A DNA stretch of 64,000 bases from Pseudomonadota bacterium (GCA_023404705.1 JAEYAU010000261.1:1-64000), one strand, 5' to 3'. Counted from the first letter of the stretch, positions 1 through 8,711 are shown. Notes: a model not told the origin generated them from the letters alone. Numbers and translations: made by a program.

Positions 1-269
1 ATGACGCCCACGCTCGCGAGCTGCGGCGCGAAGGCGCGCTCCGGCCGGCCCGCCACGCCGAGCAGCCCTTCGTGCACCACGCGAATGCTCGCATCCGCCG
101 GCGACGGCTTCACCAGGCGCGTCGTGAACGCCGAGAGCGGCGGCCGGCCCGTCAGCTCGTCGCGCAGCGCAACATGCAGCAGCGCACAGGGGCGATGCCC
201 CACCGGCGGCGGCTCCAGCATGGAGACCGCGAGCATCCTGTCCCGGACCTGCACGTTGCGGCGCGCCAT
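1..269 (-). CDS. Partial protein of unknown function, downstream of DUF4255 gene
   Basis: Reading the minus strand from an ATG at 269 gives an open frame that continues past the left edge (89 codons visible, beginning MARRNVQVRDRMLAVSML). The ATG overlaps the TGA stop of the DUF4255 gene (ATGA), so the two are almost certainly translationally coupled. The visible part has no signal peptide or membrane segment. I do not recognise the family. A gene placed directly after a Pvc16-like gene may belong to the same contractile-injection locus, but that is inference from position only. Confidence 0.6.
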   Translation of the reverse strand, partial: MARRNVQVRDRMLAVSMLEPPPVGHRPCALLHVALRDELTGRPPLSAFTTRLVKPSPADASIRVVHEGLLGVAGRPERAFAPQLASVGV

Positions 270-886
270 CAGGGTGCTCCCACGATGACGCTGAGTTCGG
301 GCATGGCGATCTCGACCGGCGCCACGCGGACCGGCTCGAGCGCCGGATCGACGTTCACCACGGCAACCTCGTAGGAGACCGCGAGCTGGAACGAGCCCTC
401 CAGCGCCTCCCAGAAGCGCGACATCTCGTCGAGCCCGAGCGCTTCGAGATGAACGTGGATCTCGGCGTCGGTGCCTTCGAGATCGGTGTCCTTGAAGTCG
501 ACGCCTTGCAGGATCGGCCTGCTGTGCAGCGCCTGCATCACGCGCCCGAGGATCTTCTGCTCGATGTCAGGCGAGCCGCCGGTGCCTTTGAAGGTCACGG
601 GCGCCATCAGATAATGCAGATGCAAGGGCAGCGGCGGCGGGCGCAAGAGATCGCTGGCGATGCGCTCCGGCGGCCGGTTCAGCCGCATCGCGTCGCGCTC
701 GACGCGGTAGAGCCAGACCGCGAGCCCCTCCTGCTTCATGTCCTCGCGCATCTCCTGCGGCGAGTTGAGGGAGACGACGCGGGTGCCGGCGCCGCCGAAG
801 CCGAGGCCCGGCGTCGGCAGCGCCTCGAGCTGCGTGCGCAGATACGAGCTCAGCGCGATGCTGGCGCTATAGAGCGACGTGTACAT
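269..886 (-). CDS. DUF4255 (Pvc16/Afp16 N-terminal-like) protein
   Basis: This 205-residue protein has the features of the DUF4255 family: an N-terminal helix (residues about 3-20), then VVSLNSPQEMRED, a WLYRVERDAMRLNRPP stretch, and a central LHYLMAPVT block followed by an IEQKILGRVMQALH helix. In extracellular contractile injection systems (Afp, PVC, MAC) this domain occurs in the Afp16/Pvc16 protein, which caps or terminates the tube and sheath. No signal peptide is seen, as expected for a cytoplasmically assembled particle. It overlaps the next gene by ATGA and follows two regulator-like genes on the same strand. The other structural genes are not in the window, so an orphan copy cannot be excluded. 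Confidence 0.8.
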   Translation of the reverse strand: MYTSLYSASIALSSYLRTQLEALPTPGLGFGGAGTRVVSLNSPQEMREDMKQEGLAVWLYRVERDAMRLNRPPERIASDLLRPPPLPLHLHYLMAPVTFKGTGGSPDIEQKILGRVMQALHSRPILQGVDFKDTDLEGTDAEIHVHLEALGLDEMSRFWEALEGSFQLAVSYEVAVVNVDPALEPVRVAPVEIAMPELSVIVGAP

Positions 887-916
887 CGCGCACCTGGTTT
901 GCTCGCGCGCCGCGCA

Positions 917-1282
917 TCAGCGGCCCCGTCCGGTTGCGGCATCGGCGATCGCGGTCAGGATCTGCTCGGCCGAGACGTCGTCGATGGGCTGCTGCGTGGG
1001 CTTGAAGGCATGCGTGCAGGCCGACGCGCCGTCGAGCGCCACGGCCACCACCGAGACGTTCGCGGCCTCGGCCAGATAAGGATCGATGGAAGAGAGGTCG
1101 GCGGGATCGCTGCGCGCGACCACGACCACCGGCGCGCCGGCTGCCATCGCCGAGCTGATCACCCTGCTGCCGTTGCTGTTGCCGCTCACGACTTGGAGAT
1201 CGGGGCGTCCCTTCAGCACGCTCGACACCATGTCCTCGAGCATGGGCGGCAGGTCGGCGAGGAGGACGATCGTCGAGGCCAA
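917..1282 (-). CDS. Degenerate receiver-domain-like protein
   Basis: This small single-domain protein (121 residues from the TTG at 1282, which has GGGAG about 8 nt upstream; an in-frame GTG at 1348 would add 22 residues) has the alternating strand-helix pattern of a response-regulator receiver: TIVLLADLPPMLEDMV, a middle strand APVVVVARSDP, then VSVVAVALDG and an HAFKP loop. The position expected to hold the phosphorylated aspartate is alanine (VVVVAR), and the acidic pair after the first strand is missing, so it is probably not phosphorylated in the usual way. There is no DNA-binding domain. It lies 30 nt upstream of the DUF4255 gene and downstream of a LuxR gene. Confidence 0.6.
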   Translation of the reverse strand: MASTIVLLADLPPMLEDMVSSVLKGRPDLQVVSGNSNGSRVISSAMAAGAPVVVVARSDPADLSSIDPYLAEAANVSVVAVALDGASACTHAFKPTQQPIDDVSAEQILTAIADAATGRGR

Positions 1283-1559
1283 GCCCGCAGCTCCCGGATG
1301 GAGAGAGGAGGTTTGCGAGTATCGCCACGATGCGGCGGTCACGACCATGGATCGGAGGGGGCAAGCGATGGTCCCGATCCGATGCGCGCCGTCCGGATCG
1401 TTTCGCCCGAGCCGAAGGCTCCATGCGGGCGCCGCGGAAATGGACCGACGACTGGGCCGAACGATCTAGTCCGTCATGTGCGCACGATGACGCGCACGAC
1501 GACTCGCGCGGCCGCGGCCGCGTCGAGCATCATGACGAGCTGAGGGGAATTTCGAAGCT

Positions 1560-2294
1560 TCAGTCCGCGCGCGTCATGCGCAAACGGGCGACGGCTTCGC
1601 CGCGCCGCCCGACCTGCAGCTTCTGCAGGATATTGTGCATGTGGTTCTTCACGGTGGCGGAGCTGATCTGCAGCTGGCGGGCGATCTCCTTGTTCGACTG
1701 CCCTTCCTCCGCCAGCATCAGGATCGCGCTCTCGCGCGCGGTGAGCTCCGGCAGCGATGCACGCGCAGGCGCCTCGCGCATCAGGTTGGACAGGCGCTTG
1801 AACAAGGCGGCCGTGATATGCGGCGCGCATTGCAGGCGGCCGCTCGCGGCGTCGACCAGCGCACGATAGAGCTCGTCGGCGCCGCTCTCGCGCGGAACGT
1901 AGCCCGAGAAGCCCGCCGCCGCGCAGGCGAACACGTCGTCGTCGACCTCGGCGAGCGCGAAGGCGACGAGCTTGGCCTCGGTGCAGGCCGTCTTGATGAG
2001 CCGCGTGATGGTCGCGGCATCGACATGCCCGAGATCGACCAGCACCACATCAGGTGCGAGCTCGGCGATCCGGCCGATGCCGGCCGCATCGAGGCTCACG
2101 GAATCCAGGATCGAGATGTCCGCGCGATCGTTCAGGGTGAGGGCCAGGCTCTCGCGGACGAGCCGCACCGCGCTCGCGATGGCGAGACGGATCGGTGGTG
2201 AAGCGGAGGTCGGTTCGGCGCGATCGGATGCTGGCCACGGTGCATCCTGAGGAGCAGGCCCCGACGGCTCGAGCTCTCGCGGCATATGCGGCAC
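1560..2294 (-). CDS. LuxR/NarL-type response regulator with atypical receiver
   Basis: This protein of about 244 residues has a receiver-like domain (about 35-155) followed by a LuxR-type helix-turn-helix (about 182-240; LTARESAILMLAEEG, NKEIARQLQISSATVKNHMHNILQKLQV). The receiver keeps an aspartate at the usual phosphorylation strand (VVLVDLG, D87), but the acidic pair normally following the first strand is replaced by LAIASAVRLVRES. It heads the minus-strand run leading to the receiver-like and DUF4255 genes and is a candidate local regulator of that locus. The first 30 residues are proline-rich and the true start may be further in; MPRELEP is another option. Confidence 0.85.
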   Translation of the reverse strand: MPHMPRELEPSGPAPQDAPWPASDRAEPTSASPPIRLAIASAVRLVRESLALTLNDRADISILDSVSLDAAGIGRIAELAPDVVLVDLGHVDAATITRLIKTACTEAKLVAFALAEVDDDVFACAAAGFSGYVPRESGADELYRALVDAASGRLQCAPHITAALFKRLSNLMREAPARASLPELTARESAILMLAEEGQSNKEIARQLQISSATVKNHMHNILQKLQVGRRGEAVARLRMTRAD

Positions 2295-2985
2295 CTGACA
2301 ACACGCGTGGGGACAGGGCGAGACTTACCCCGCATGTCGGACTCCCGACTGTGAAGGCGCTCACAGACCCGCGTCCGAGATCCAAAATAATTCCATACGC
2401 CCGTTGAGGTTGCAACAGGCCAAGGCCCCTTCGCGCGATCCGTGCTCGGCGCGACCTCCGCAACTCATTGCAGGTGCCGTCGAATCCACGACGGTGCGCG
2501 GGTCCGCCGCGGCCGCGATGAGCAATACGCCAAAGAAGGTCCTGACATCCGAATGACTTTTGAAACGAAATCCGCGTGACATTGCGATCATCGAGAGGAC
2601 GGGCGCCGCGCGGATGAACGGCGGCTTCGATGCGCAATCGGTTGCTCGCGCCTTCCGAAGGCTTCACGTTCCCGAGAGCGCCGGCGACGCGCGTGCTTGG
2701 CCCGTCAGCGTTACTCCCAGCCGCTCACGAATCTGCGAGCCCGCGTCCCGGCGCGGCCTGCGCCGTAAGCAGGCCAATCTCGTGCATCCGGCCCATCATC
2801 GCACCGGTCCGCCAACGTTACGGCGCCAACACACATCCGCGCTCACATCCGCTTGACGCAGACCGTGATCCGCGACGAGGCCACGTGATTGGAAGGTGAA
2901 TCGGACAACGCGCATCTTCCCGCGCATCGGGGACGACCCCGAGGACAACGCCGAAGCGTTTCGGCAACACCCTGGGAGCTACACC
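2295..2985. other. Intergenic region without a supported gene
   Basis: These 691 bases separate the minus-strand LuxR gene from the plus-strand small genes. Short open frames exist on both strands, but none has a convincing ribosome site or recognisable product. The part at about 2370-2410 is locally AT-richer (CCAAAATAATTCCATA) and could hold the promoter of the LuxR gene. No repeat or RNA gene was recognised. Confidence 0.5.
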
Positions 2986-3234
2986 ATGTCGACCAAGTCC
3001 AAGCTCGTTCTTTTCGTCGCGCTCATCCTCGGCACGATCTCGGCCGCCTCCGCCGAGTCGTGGGATCCGGTGGCGGGCGACCGCAGCCCGAATGCCGCGC
3101 CCGCGCAGATCTATATGGCGGTGCCGAGCGTCTACACGGGACGCGCCGAGGTCATCCGTACGACGCCGGCCGCGCGCACCCGGTCGAACTATTTCGACCG
3201 CGCCTCGCAGACCATCTCGGGCGGCGGCTTCTGA
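2986..3234 (+). CDS. Small exported protein of unknown function
   Basis: The 82-residue product starts at the ATG at 2986, chosen because GGGAG lies about 8 nt upstream and because it opens a typical signal peptide: MSTKSK, a hydrophobic core (LVLFVALILGTIS) and an AASAES cleavage region near residues 20-22. The mature part is about 60 residues, polar, and ends in a glycine-rich SGGGF. It is likely periplasmic or secreted. No family was recognised. It is the first of four small genes in the same direction. Confidence 0.7.
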   Translation: MSTKSKLVLFVALILGTISAASAESWDPVAGDRSPNAAPAQIYMAVPSVYTGRAEVIRTTPAARTRSNYFDRASQTISGGGF

Positions 3235-3251
3235 GCGAACGAGAATCGAGA

Positions 3252-3273
3252 GCGGCCGGTCGTCACCGGCCGC
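3252..3273 (+). terminator. Perfect 9-bp hairpin between two small genes
   Basis: GCGGCCGGT, a 4-nt loop CGTC, then ACCGGCCGC forms a perfect 9-bp stem 18 nt after the stop of the small exported-protein gene. No T tract follows, so this may be an attenuator, an mRNA-stabilising hairpin or a weak terminator rather than a classical intrinsic terminator. Confidence 0.45.
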
Positions 3274-3296
3274 CCGAGCGGATCGGGAGAACCGCC

Positions 3297-3458
3297 ATGC
3301 TGCACTGGTTCGCACTCGCTTCGCAGAGCATCGCCTCGGCGCTGGCCGCGCTTCGCCGGTCCGCGCCGAGCCTCTTCGCTGACCCGTATCGGCCGGAGCT
3401 GCACTACATGCGCGGCCCCGGCCCCAAATGGCGCGCGAAGCACGGCGGGTTCCTCTGA
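3297..3458 (+). CDS. Small 53-residue protein of unknown function
   Basis: The short open frame starts with ATG at 3297, preceded by GGGAGA at about 8 nt. The product has a moderately hydrophobic N-terminal half (MLHWFALASQSIASALAAL) followed by a proline- and arginine-containing tail ending RAKHGGFL. It may be a small membrane-associated peptide. It has no recognisable family. The clear ribosome site and tight placement between similar small genes are the reasons to accept it. Confidence 0.5.
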   Translation: MLHWFALASQSIASALAALRRSAPSLFADPYRPELHYMRGPGPKWRAKHGGFL

Positions 3459-3587
3459 GCGAACCGCACGCCGCCGTTCCGCGCGTCACGACTATGACGA
3501 TACGGCGGCTGGGTTCCGGACTCGCATCGTCTCAGGACGGAACGCGCGGCTGTGCCCCGGGTTGACCTCGAAACAAGGAGATCCCCG

Positions 3588-3767
3588 ATGGCCAGCAAGA
3601 TGCCACCCGTTCCGCCCGCGAACCGCAGCCCCAAGGGCACCGGCGCCGATCCGGCCGTGAAGGCGGACGACACGCGCAAGGGTGTTCCCGAGAACCTCGC
3701 CGAGCAGGACCGGCAGGGCAACACCAAGCAGAACACCACCAATCAGGGCTACCAGCAGGACCGCTGA
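3588..3767 (+). CDS. Small hydrophilic, probably disordered protein
   Basis: The 59-residue product begins at the ATG at 3588, behind a strong AAGGAG site about 7 nt upstream; an earlier in-frame GTG lacks such a site. It contains almost no hydrophobic residues and is rich in K, D, N, Q, P and G (MASKMPPVPPANRSPKGTG, ending NQGYQQDR), so it is probably unstructured and soluble. Its stop is 2 nt before the next start, suggesting one transcript. Function is unknown; hydrophilin-like stress proteins look similar, but this is only an analogy. Confidence 0.6.
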   Translation: MASKMPPVPPANRSPKGTGADPAVKADDTRKGVPENLAEQDRQGNTKQNTTNQGYQQDR

Positions 3768-3769
3768 CC

Positions 3770-3973
3770 ATGCCGCTCAGATCAGAAGAGAAGAAGGAAC
3801 GCATCGGCGGACCCGGCGCGAGCCACGAGAACCGCAAGCATCCCGAGAAGACGCAGACGCGCGGGCAGGAGCCCGAGGCGACGAAGCCGACGCATCATTC
3901 CGGCGTCTCGGGCGGCGGCGGCGAGCCCGACAGCCATCACACCCACGATCCGCACCGCAAGGGCGGGGACTAG
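3770..3973 (+). CDS. Small hydrophilic histidine-rich protein
   Basis: The 67-residue product starts at ATG 3770, 2 nt after the previous stop, with AGGA about 9 nt upstream. It is strongly hydrophilic, with many K, E, H and G residues (HSGVSGGGGEPDSHHTHDPHRKGGD at the end, given in part). It has no hydrophobic core, signal peptide or known motif. The histidines near the C-terminus could bind metal, but this is speculative. It is co-directional with the previous disordered protein and may share its role. Confidence 0.55.
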   Translation: MPLRSEEKKERIGGPGASHENRKHPEKTQTRGQEPEATKPTHHSGVSGGGGEPDSHHTHDPHRKGGD

Positions 3974-4000
3974 CCCATAGTCCGTTCGGATCGTCCTCTC

Positions 4001-4086
4001 TCCGTTCGTCCCCGCGAAAGCGGGGACCCAGTGCGGCTGGCCGAACCTGCGGCCCCTGGATGCCCGCTTGCGCGGGCACGAACGGA
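4001..4086. repeat. Dispersed palindromic repeat, copy 1
   Basis: An 86-bp element bounded by inverted TCCGTTCGT ... ACGAACGGA ends, with two inner hairpins (CCCCGCGAAAGCGGGG and GCCCGCTTGCGCGGGC). A second copy lies at 23,211-23,298 in the opposite orientation and shares both ends and both inner hairpins. Read as protein, it gives the junk peptide FVPAQAGIQ familiar from many alphaproteobacterial genomes. It is a REP-like intergenic element and sits between the small genes and the 3' end of treY. Confidence 0.85.
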
Positions 4087-4119
4087 GTATCGGTCCACGT
4101 CATCGAATGTTGCGCTGAC

Positions 4120-6864
4120 TTACGCCTTCATCAGCACCGCGACCGGCAGCGCGCCGAAGAGGTCCGCGGCCGCAAGCGCGCCGTCTCGCGCCGTGACCAT
4201 GCGGCCATCGAGCACGCTCGTCCAGCGTTCGGCCTGATCGCTGCCGAGCGTGATCTGCTCGTCGCTCCACGTCATCTCGCGCGCCTGGAACAGCGCGGCC
4301 GCGACCACCAGTGACGCATCTGCGTGCTGGCGCGCGAAGCCGATGATGCGCTCGGCCGCGGCGCCGCTCGCGGTGAGCGCCTCGTAGGAGCCGTGCGCGA
4401 ACAGGTCCGGCTGCTGCGCCCGCAACCGCAGCAGCTCGCGCACCAGCCGCAGCTTGATGCGTCCATCCGCCCAGCTGTCGCGCATCTGCGCGAGCTCTCC
4501 CTCATCGTCGAGCAGCGTGCGCCGGCTCGCGTAGTCCACGGGCCGCCGGTTGTCCGGATCGACCAGGCTGAAGTCCCACAGCTCGGCGCCCTGATAGATG
4601 TCGGGCACGCCCGGCACCGTCAGCTTGAGCACGGTCTGGATCAGGCTGTTTTGCGCGCCGAGAGGCGCGACCCGCGCGACGAAGCCCGTGAAAGAGTCCA
4701 GGAACGCGTTCGGCCGCGACGTGTCGAGCGCGTAGCGGATGATGTCGAGCATCGCGTCCTCGTAGGCCGCGTTCGGCGCGACCCAGGTGGTATGCACCTT
4801 CGCTTCGCGCATCGCCTTGATCATGGCGCCCTCGATGCGCTCGCGAAATTGCGTCATCGCGTCCGCATCCGGTGCGCCGTTCAACAGCGCGAGCGGCCAC
4901 GCGCCGAGCAGCATCTGATAGAGCGCATAGGCGTCGTTGCGGTCCGGCGGCGCCTCTCCGTCCGAGCCGGCATGCCGCGCCTGCAGCATGCGGTGCCAGA
5001 TCGGCACTTGCTGCGACCATTCGCCCGCGAGCTCCGAGAGCACGGCGAGGCGCGCGCGCGCATCCTCGCCGCGTTTCGTGTCATGGGTGGAGGTGGCGAG
5101 CATCGCGTGAGGCGTGCGCCGCGCGCGTTGGGCATTGGCGTAATGGAAGGCCGCCGGTGTGACCCGGAACTGCTCCGGATGGCCGCCCACCTCGTTGAGC
5201 GCCAGCATCCGGTTGTAGCGATAGAACGCCGTGTCCTCGAGGCCCTTGGCCATCACGGGCCCGCTGTACTGCTGCACCCGCATGGCGACGCGCACCACGG
5301 CGACGCGGCTGAAGCCGCTGCGCGGCTCCTTCACGAGATCGCAGGTCAGCAGATCGTGCAGGAAGTCGAACACACTCGGATCGAGCGCCGTGTCGCGGCG
5401 CCGCGCCTGCGCGATCGCCCAGTCGATGTCGCGGCGGTCCGCCTCGGTCGGCGCACTGCCATCCACATAGGTGCGATACACCGGAAAGCAGGCGATCACC
5501 TGCATGAGCGCGCGCCGGATTACATTGTTGGTGAAGTCCGCCGTTCGCGGATGCAGTCGCGCGACGCGCGCGGCATCGCGGGCGAGCACGTTGAGCTCGC
5601 TCGCCATCTCGTTCTCCATGATGCGCGTCTTGCAGTCGCGCACGATGTCGCCGAAGGCGCGCGTCTCGCCCGTGAACTCCGCATAGAAGCGGCTGAGCGG
5701 CTCCTCGCCCGCCGGATCGATCAGCAGCCCCGTGATCAGGTTGGCGAACTCGTAGCCCGTGGTGCCGTCGACCTCCCAGTCCTCGCGCAGCGCCTCGTGC
5801 GGCGCCAGGATCTTCTCGACCACGAGATAGAACGGCGCCGGCGCTTCGGCGCGCAGGCGCAGGCAATAGGCCTTGGGATCGAGCAGGCCGTCGATGTGGT
5901 CGAGCCGCAAGCCATCGAGCACGCCGTCGCGCAGCAGCCGGAACACCAGCATATGCGCGTGATCGAACACCTCGGCGAACTCCATGCGGATTCCCGCCAG
6001 CTCGTTGATGTTGAAGAAGCGTCGATAGTTGATGTCGTCCGCCGCGACACGGAAATGAGCGACGCGCCAGTGCTGATCGCGGATCAGCGCCGCGAGGGAG
6101 CTCCAGCTGTCGAGCTCGCCCTCGCGCCCGTTGAACCGCGCGACGGCCTGCTCGACGGCGGCGAGCACCTCGGGCCCCTCCTTCACGCGCCCCGCGAGGT
6201 CGGCCTTCAAGTCGTTGGCACGGCTCTCGATGTGCGGCCGCCAGGTCGAGAGATGCGCGAACGCATCGCTCAGCCGCTCGAGCTCCGGATGCGCATCGCC
6301 GAGGATGCGGCCGTAATGCAGCGGGCAGATCGGCAGCTTGTGCGTGCCGTAGGCCCACACCGCCAGCGATCCGGCCTCGGCGTCGAATTTGAGGCACAGC
6401 TCGCCGCGCTCCAGCACGGCACCGAACTGCTCGCCGAGCAGCGGCACCAGCAGCGTGTTCTGCAGATAGCGGCGGTCCGGCTCCCAGTCGATGTCGAACC
6501 AGCCCGCGAAGCGCGAGTCCGGACCCCATTCCAAGACATCGAGCCAGAGCGGATTGTCGGAGCCGCCGACGCCCATGTGGTTCGGCACGAAGTCGAGGAT
6601 CTGCCCGAGGCCGTTCTGCTGCAGGGCCTTCACCATCGCCTCGAAGGCTTCTGACGTGCCGAGCTCCGGATTGAGCTCGTTATGGCTGACGATGTCATAG
6701 CCGTGCGTGCTGCCGGGCCGCGCCTTGAGGAACGGCGACATATAGGCGTGGCTGATCCCGAGCTGCGCCAGATAGGGCGCGAGCGCGGCCGCCTCGGCGA
6801 AGCCGAAGTCCTTGTTGAGCTGCAGCCGATAGGTCGCGCGCGGGATCGGCTTGTCAGTCGGCAT
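4120..6864 (-). CDS. treY: Malto-oligosyltrehalose synthase
   Basis: The 914-residue product matches TreY, a GH13 enzyme that converts the reducing-end alpha-1,4 bond of maltodextrins to alpha-1,1, giving maltooligosyltrehalose (EC 5.4.99.15). Visible signatures are ATYRLQLNKDFGF near the N-terminus, YMSPFLKARPGSTHGYD, ILDFVPNHM, GLRLDHIDGL (catalytic region), STHDTKRGEDARARL, and VPGVPDIYQGAELWDFSLVDPDNR near the C-terminal third. I chose ATG 6864 (MPTDKPIPRATYRL) rather than the upstream in-frame start because family members begin a few residues before ATYRLQ. It overlaps the end of treZ by 11 nt, so the two are coupled. It acts in the cytoplasm. Confidence 0.95.
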   Translation of the reverse strand: MPTDKPIPRATYRLQLNKDFGFAEAAALAPYLAQLGISHAYMSPFLKARPGSTHGYDIVSHNELNPELGTSEAFEAMVKALQQNGLGQILDFVPNHMGVGGSDNPLWLDVLEWGPDSRFAGWFDIDWEPDRRYLQNTLLVPLLGEQFGAVLERGELCLKFDAEAGSLAVWAYGTHKLPICPLHYGRILGDAHPELERLSDAFAHLSTWRPHIESRANDLKADLAGRVKEGPEVLAAVEQAVARFNGREGELDSWSSLAALIRDQHWRVAHFRVAADDINYRRFFNINELAGIRMEFAEVFDHAHMLVFRLLRDGVLDGLRLDHIDGLLDPKAYCLRLRAEAPAPFYLVVEKILAPHEALREDWEVDGTTGYEFANLITGLLIDPAGEEPLSRFYAEFTGETRAFGDIVRDCKTRIMENEMASELNVLARDAARVARLHPRTADFTNNVIRRALMQVIACFPVYRTYVDGSAPTEADRRDIDWAIAQARRRDTALDPSVFDFLHDLLTCDLVKEPRSGFSRVAVVRVAMRVQQYSGPVMAKGLEDTAFYRYNRMLALNEVGGHPEQFRVTPAAFHYANAQRARRTPHAMLATSTHDTKRGEDARARLAVLSELAGEWSQQVPIWHRMLQARHAGSDGEAPPDRNDAYALYQMLLGAWPLALLNGAPDADAMTQFRERIEGAMIKAMREAKVHTTWVAPNAAYEDAMLDIIRYALDTSRPNAFLDSFTGFVARVAPLGAQNSLIQTVLKLTVPGVPDIYQGAELWDFSLVDPDNRRPVDYASRRTLLDDEGELAQMRDSWADGRIKLRLVRELLRLRAQQPDLFAHGSYEALTASGAAAERIIGFARQHADASLVVAAALFQAREMTWSDEQITLGSDQAERWTSVLDGRMVTARDGALAAADLFGALPVAVLMKA

Positions 6865-8665
6865 GCGTCCACCTGATGGTCCAGGCGCCGAGACGGGCCG
6901 GGTCCACAACGCCCTCGGTCCAGAGCACGCGACCGGGCGACATCGGGACGTCCGCCTGCGACTGCGCCTTCAGGTTGGCGGCGAGCCACAATGTCGTTCC
7001 GTCGCCCAGGGTCCAGCGCACCTGCACGCAGCCCGGCGCCACTATATCGTAGTGACCGGCATGTCCGCGAATCCCGGAAAGGCGCGGGATGATCTCGGTG
7101 TGCCGCACTGCCAGGACGGAGCGATACCACGCGCGCCAGTCCGCATGCGCGCCACGTGCATCGTCGCGGCGCAGCTTTGCGGAAAGGAATGTCGCGGCGG
7201 CGGTCGGATCCGGAATGCGATCGCGCTGCTCCGGGTCCTGGAATTCCGGAAATTTCGCGAACTCGTTGCGCCGGCCGTTGCGCACCGCGTCCGCGAGCTC
7301 GCCCGCGAAGTCGCAGAAGAACGGAAAGCTCTGCGCGGCCGCCGACTCCTCGCCCATGAACAGCATCGGAATCTGCGGGCACAGCAGATAGGTCGCCGCG
7401 ATCGCGCGCACGGCCTCGTGTGGCGCAATCGCGGTGAGCCGGTCGCCGAAGGCGCGGTTGCCGACCTGATCGTGATTCTGGATGAAGGCGACGAACGCGG
7501 TCGGCGGCAGCGCGGCGCTCGGCTCCCCGCGCGGCGCGCCGCGGTAGTCCATCATCTCGCCCTGGAACGCGAAGCCCTGCGCGAGCGCCCGGGCGAGCTT
7601 CTCGGTGTCGCCCGTATAGTCGCCATAGTAGCCAGTGCGCTCGCCGGTCGCCGCCACGTGCAGCACGTGATGCAGGTCGTCGTTCCATTGCGCCGTATAG
7701 GACGCCGGCCGTCCGTCTGCGTTGCGTGTCAGACGCGAGGCCTCGTTCTCCTCGTTCTCCAGCACCAGATGGACTTGCCGATCGCCCGCGGCGGCGCGCA
7801 CACGCGCGGCGATCTCGTCGAGGATGTGCAGCGGGCTGTCATCCGCGATCGCATGCACGGCATCGAGACGCAGCCCGTCGAAGCGATACTCCTCGATCCA
7901 GTAGAGCGCGTTCGAGACGACGAAGTCGCGCACCATCGCGCTGCCTTCGGAGTCGAAGTTGATCCCCGCACCCCACGGCGTCTTGTGGCGTTCCGTGAAG
8001 ATCGGCGCGTAAGCGCCGATGTAATTCCCGTCCGGCCCGAAGTGATTGTAGACGACGTCGAGGAACACCATCATGCGCCGCGCGTGCGCGGCGTCGATCA
8101 GCGCCTTGAGGTCATCGGGCCGTCCGTAGCTCGCGTCCGGCGCGAACGGCAGCACGCCGTCATAGCCCCAGTTCCGCGCACCGGGAAAATCCGCGATCGG
8201 CATCAGCTCGATCGCCGTGATGCCGAGTTGCGCCAGCTCGTCGAGCCGCTCGGCAGCAGCCCGAAATGTGCCCTCGGCCGTGAAGGCCCCGACATGCAGC
8301 TCATAGAGCACGCACTCTTCCCAGGCGCGGCCCTTCCATGCCGTTTCCTGCCACGCATAGGCATCGGGATCGATCACCTCGCTCGGCCCGTGCACATCGC
8401 TCGGCTGAAAGCGCGAGGCGGGGTCCGGCACGCGCAAGCCGTCCGGCAGCACGAAGCCGTAAAGCGTACCGGGTCCGACGCCGTCCAGGTGCAGCTCGTG
8501 CCAGCCATCCGCGCCTGCCTGCATCCGCAGCGTCTGCTTTCCCTCGATGCTGAGGTCGATGCGATCGTGCTTCGGCGCCCACAGCCGAAAGCGCACGCCG
8601 CGCGGCGTTAGTTCCGCGCCGAAGCGCATGTCGTGACGACGCGAGCCTTGCGGCGAATGTGGCAT
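6854..8665 (-). CDS. treZ: Malto-oligosyltrehalose trehalohydrolase
   Basis: TreZ (EC 3.2.1.141) releases trehalose from the TreY product. The protein has an N-terminal CBM48-like domain (RFGAELTPRGVRFRLWAP), then the GH13 barrel with VVYNHFGPDGNY, FDGLRLDAVHAI, LVLENEENEA, FIQNHDQVGNR and IPMLFMGEES. The start is uncertain: ATG 8665 (MPHSPQGSRR) or ATG 8629 (MRFGAEL), neither with a strong ribosome site. A longer frame upstream would run into the DUF1003 gene and is unlikely. With treY it forms a starch/glycogen-to-trehalose route, useful in osmotic or desiccation stress. No treX is visible beside it. Confidence 0.94.
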   Translation of the reverse strand: MPHSPQGSRRHDMRFGAELTPRGVRFRLWAPKHDRIDLSIEGKQTLRMQAGADGWHELHLDGVGPGTLYGFVLPDGLRVPDPASRFQPSDVHGPSEVIDPDAYAWQETAWKGRAWEECVLYELHVGAFTAEGTFRAAAERLDELAQLGITAIELMPIADFPGARNWGYDGVLPFAPDASYGRPDDLKALIDAAHARRMMVFLDVVYNHFGPDGNYIGAYAPIFTERHKTPWGAGINFDSEGSAMVRDFVVSNALYWIEEYRFDGLRLDAVHAIADDSPLHILDEIAARVRAAAGDRQVHLVLENEENEASRLTRNADGRPASYTAQWNDDLHHVLHVAATGERTGYYGDYTGDTEKLARALAQGFAFQGEMMDYRGAPRGEPSAALPPTAFVAFIQNHDQVGNRAFGDRLTAIAPHEAVRAIAATYLLCPQIPMLFMGEESAAAQSFPFFCDFAGELADAVRNGRRNEFAKFPEFQDPEQRDRIPDPTAAATFLSAKLRRDDARGAHADWRAWYRSVLAVRHTEIIPRLSGIRGHAGHYDIVAPGCVQVRWTLGDGTTLWLAANLKAQSQADVPMSPGRVLWTEGVVDPARLGAWTIRWTHAD

Positions 8666-8711
8666 CGGCTCACACGAGGGCAGGGGCGCGAAGATGCGCC
8701 GGGCAAAGAGA

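Noticed and set aside
4324..6654. A long open plus-strand frame opposite treY
   Set aside because: It is the mirror of a well-supported, family-matching gene in GC-rich DNA; its translation is arginine-rich with no domain and no ribosome site.
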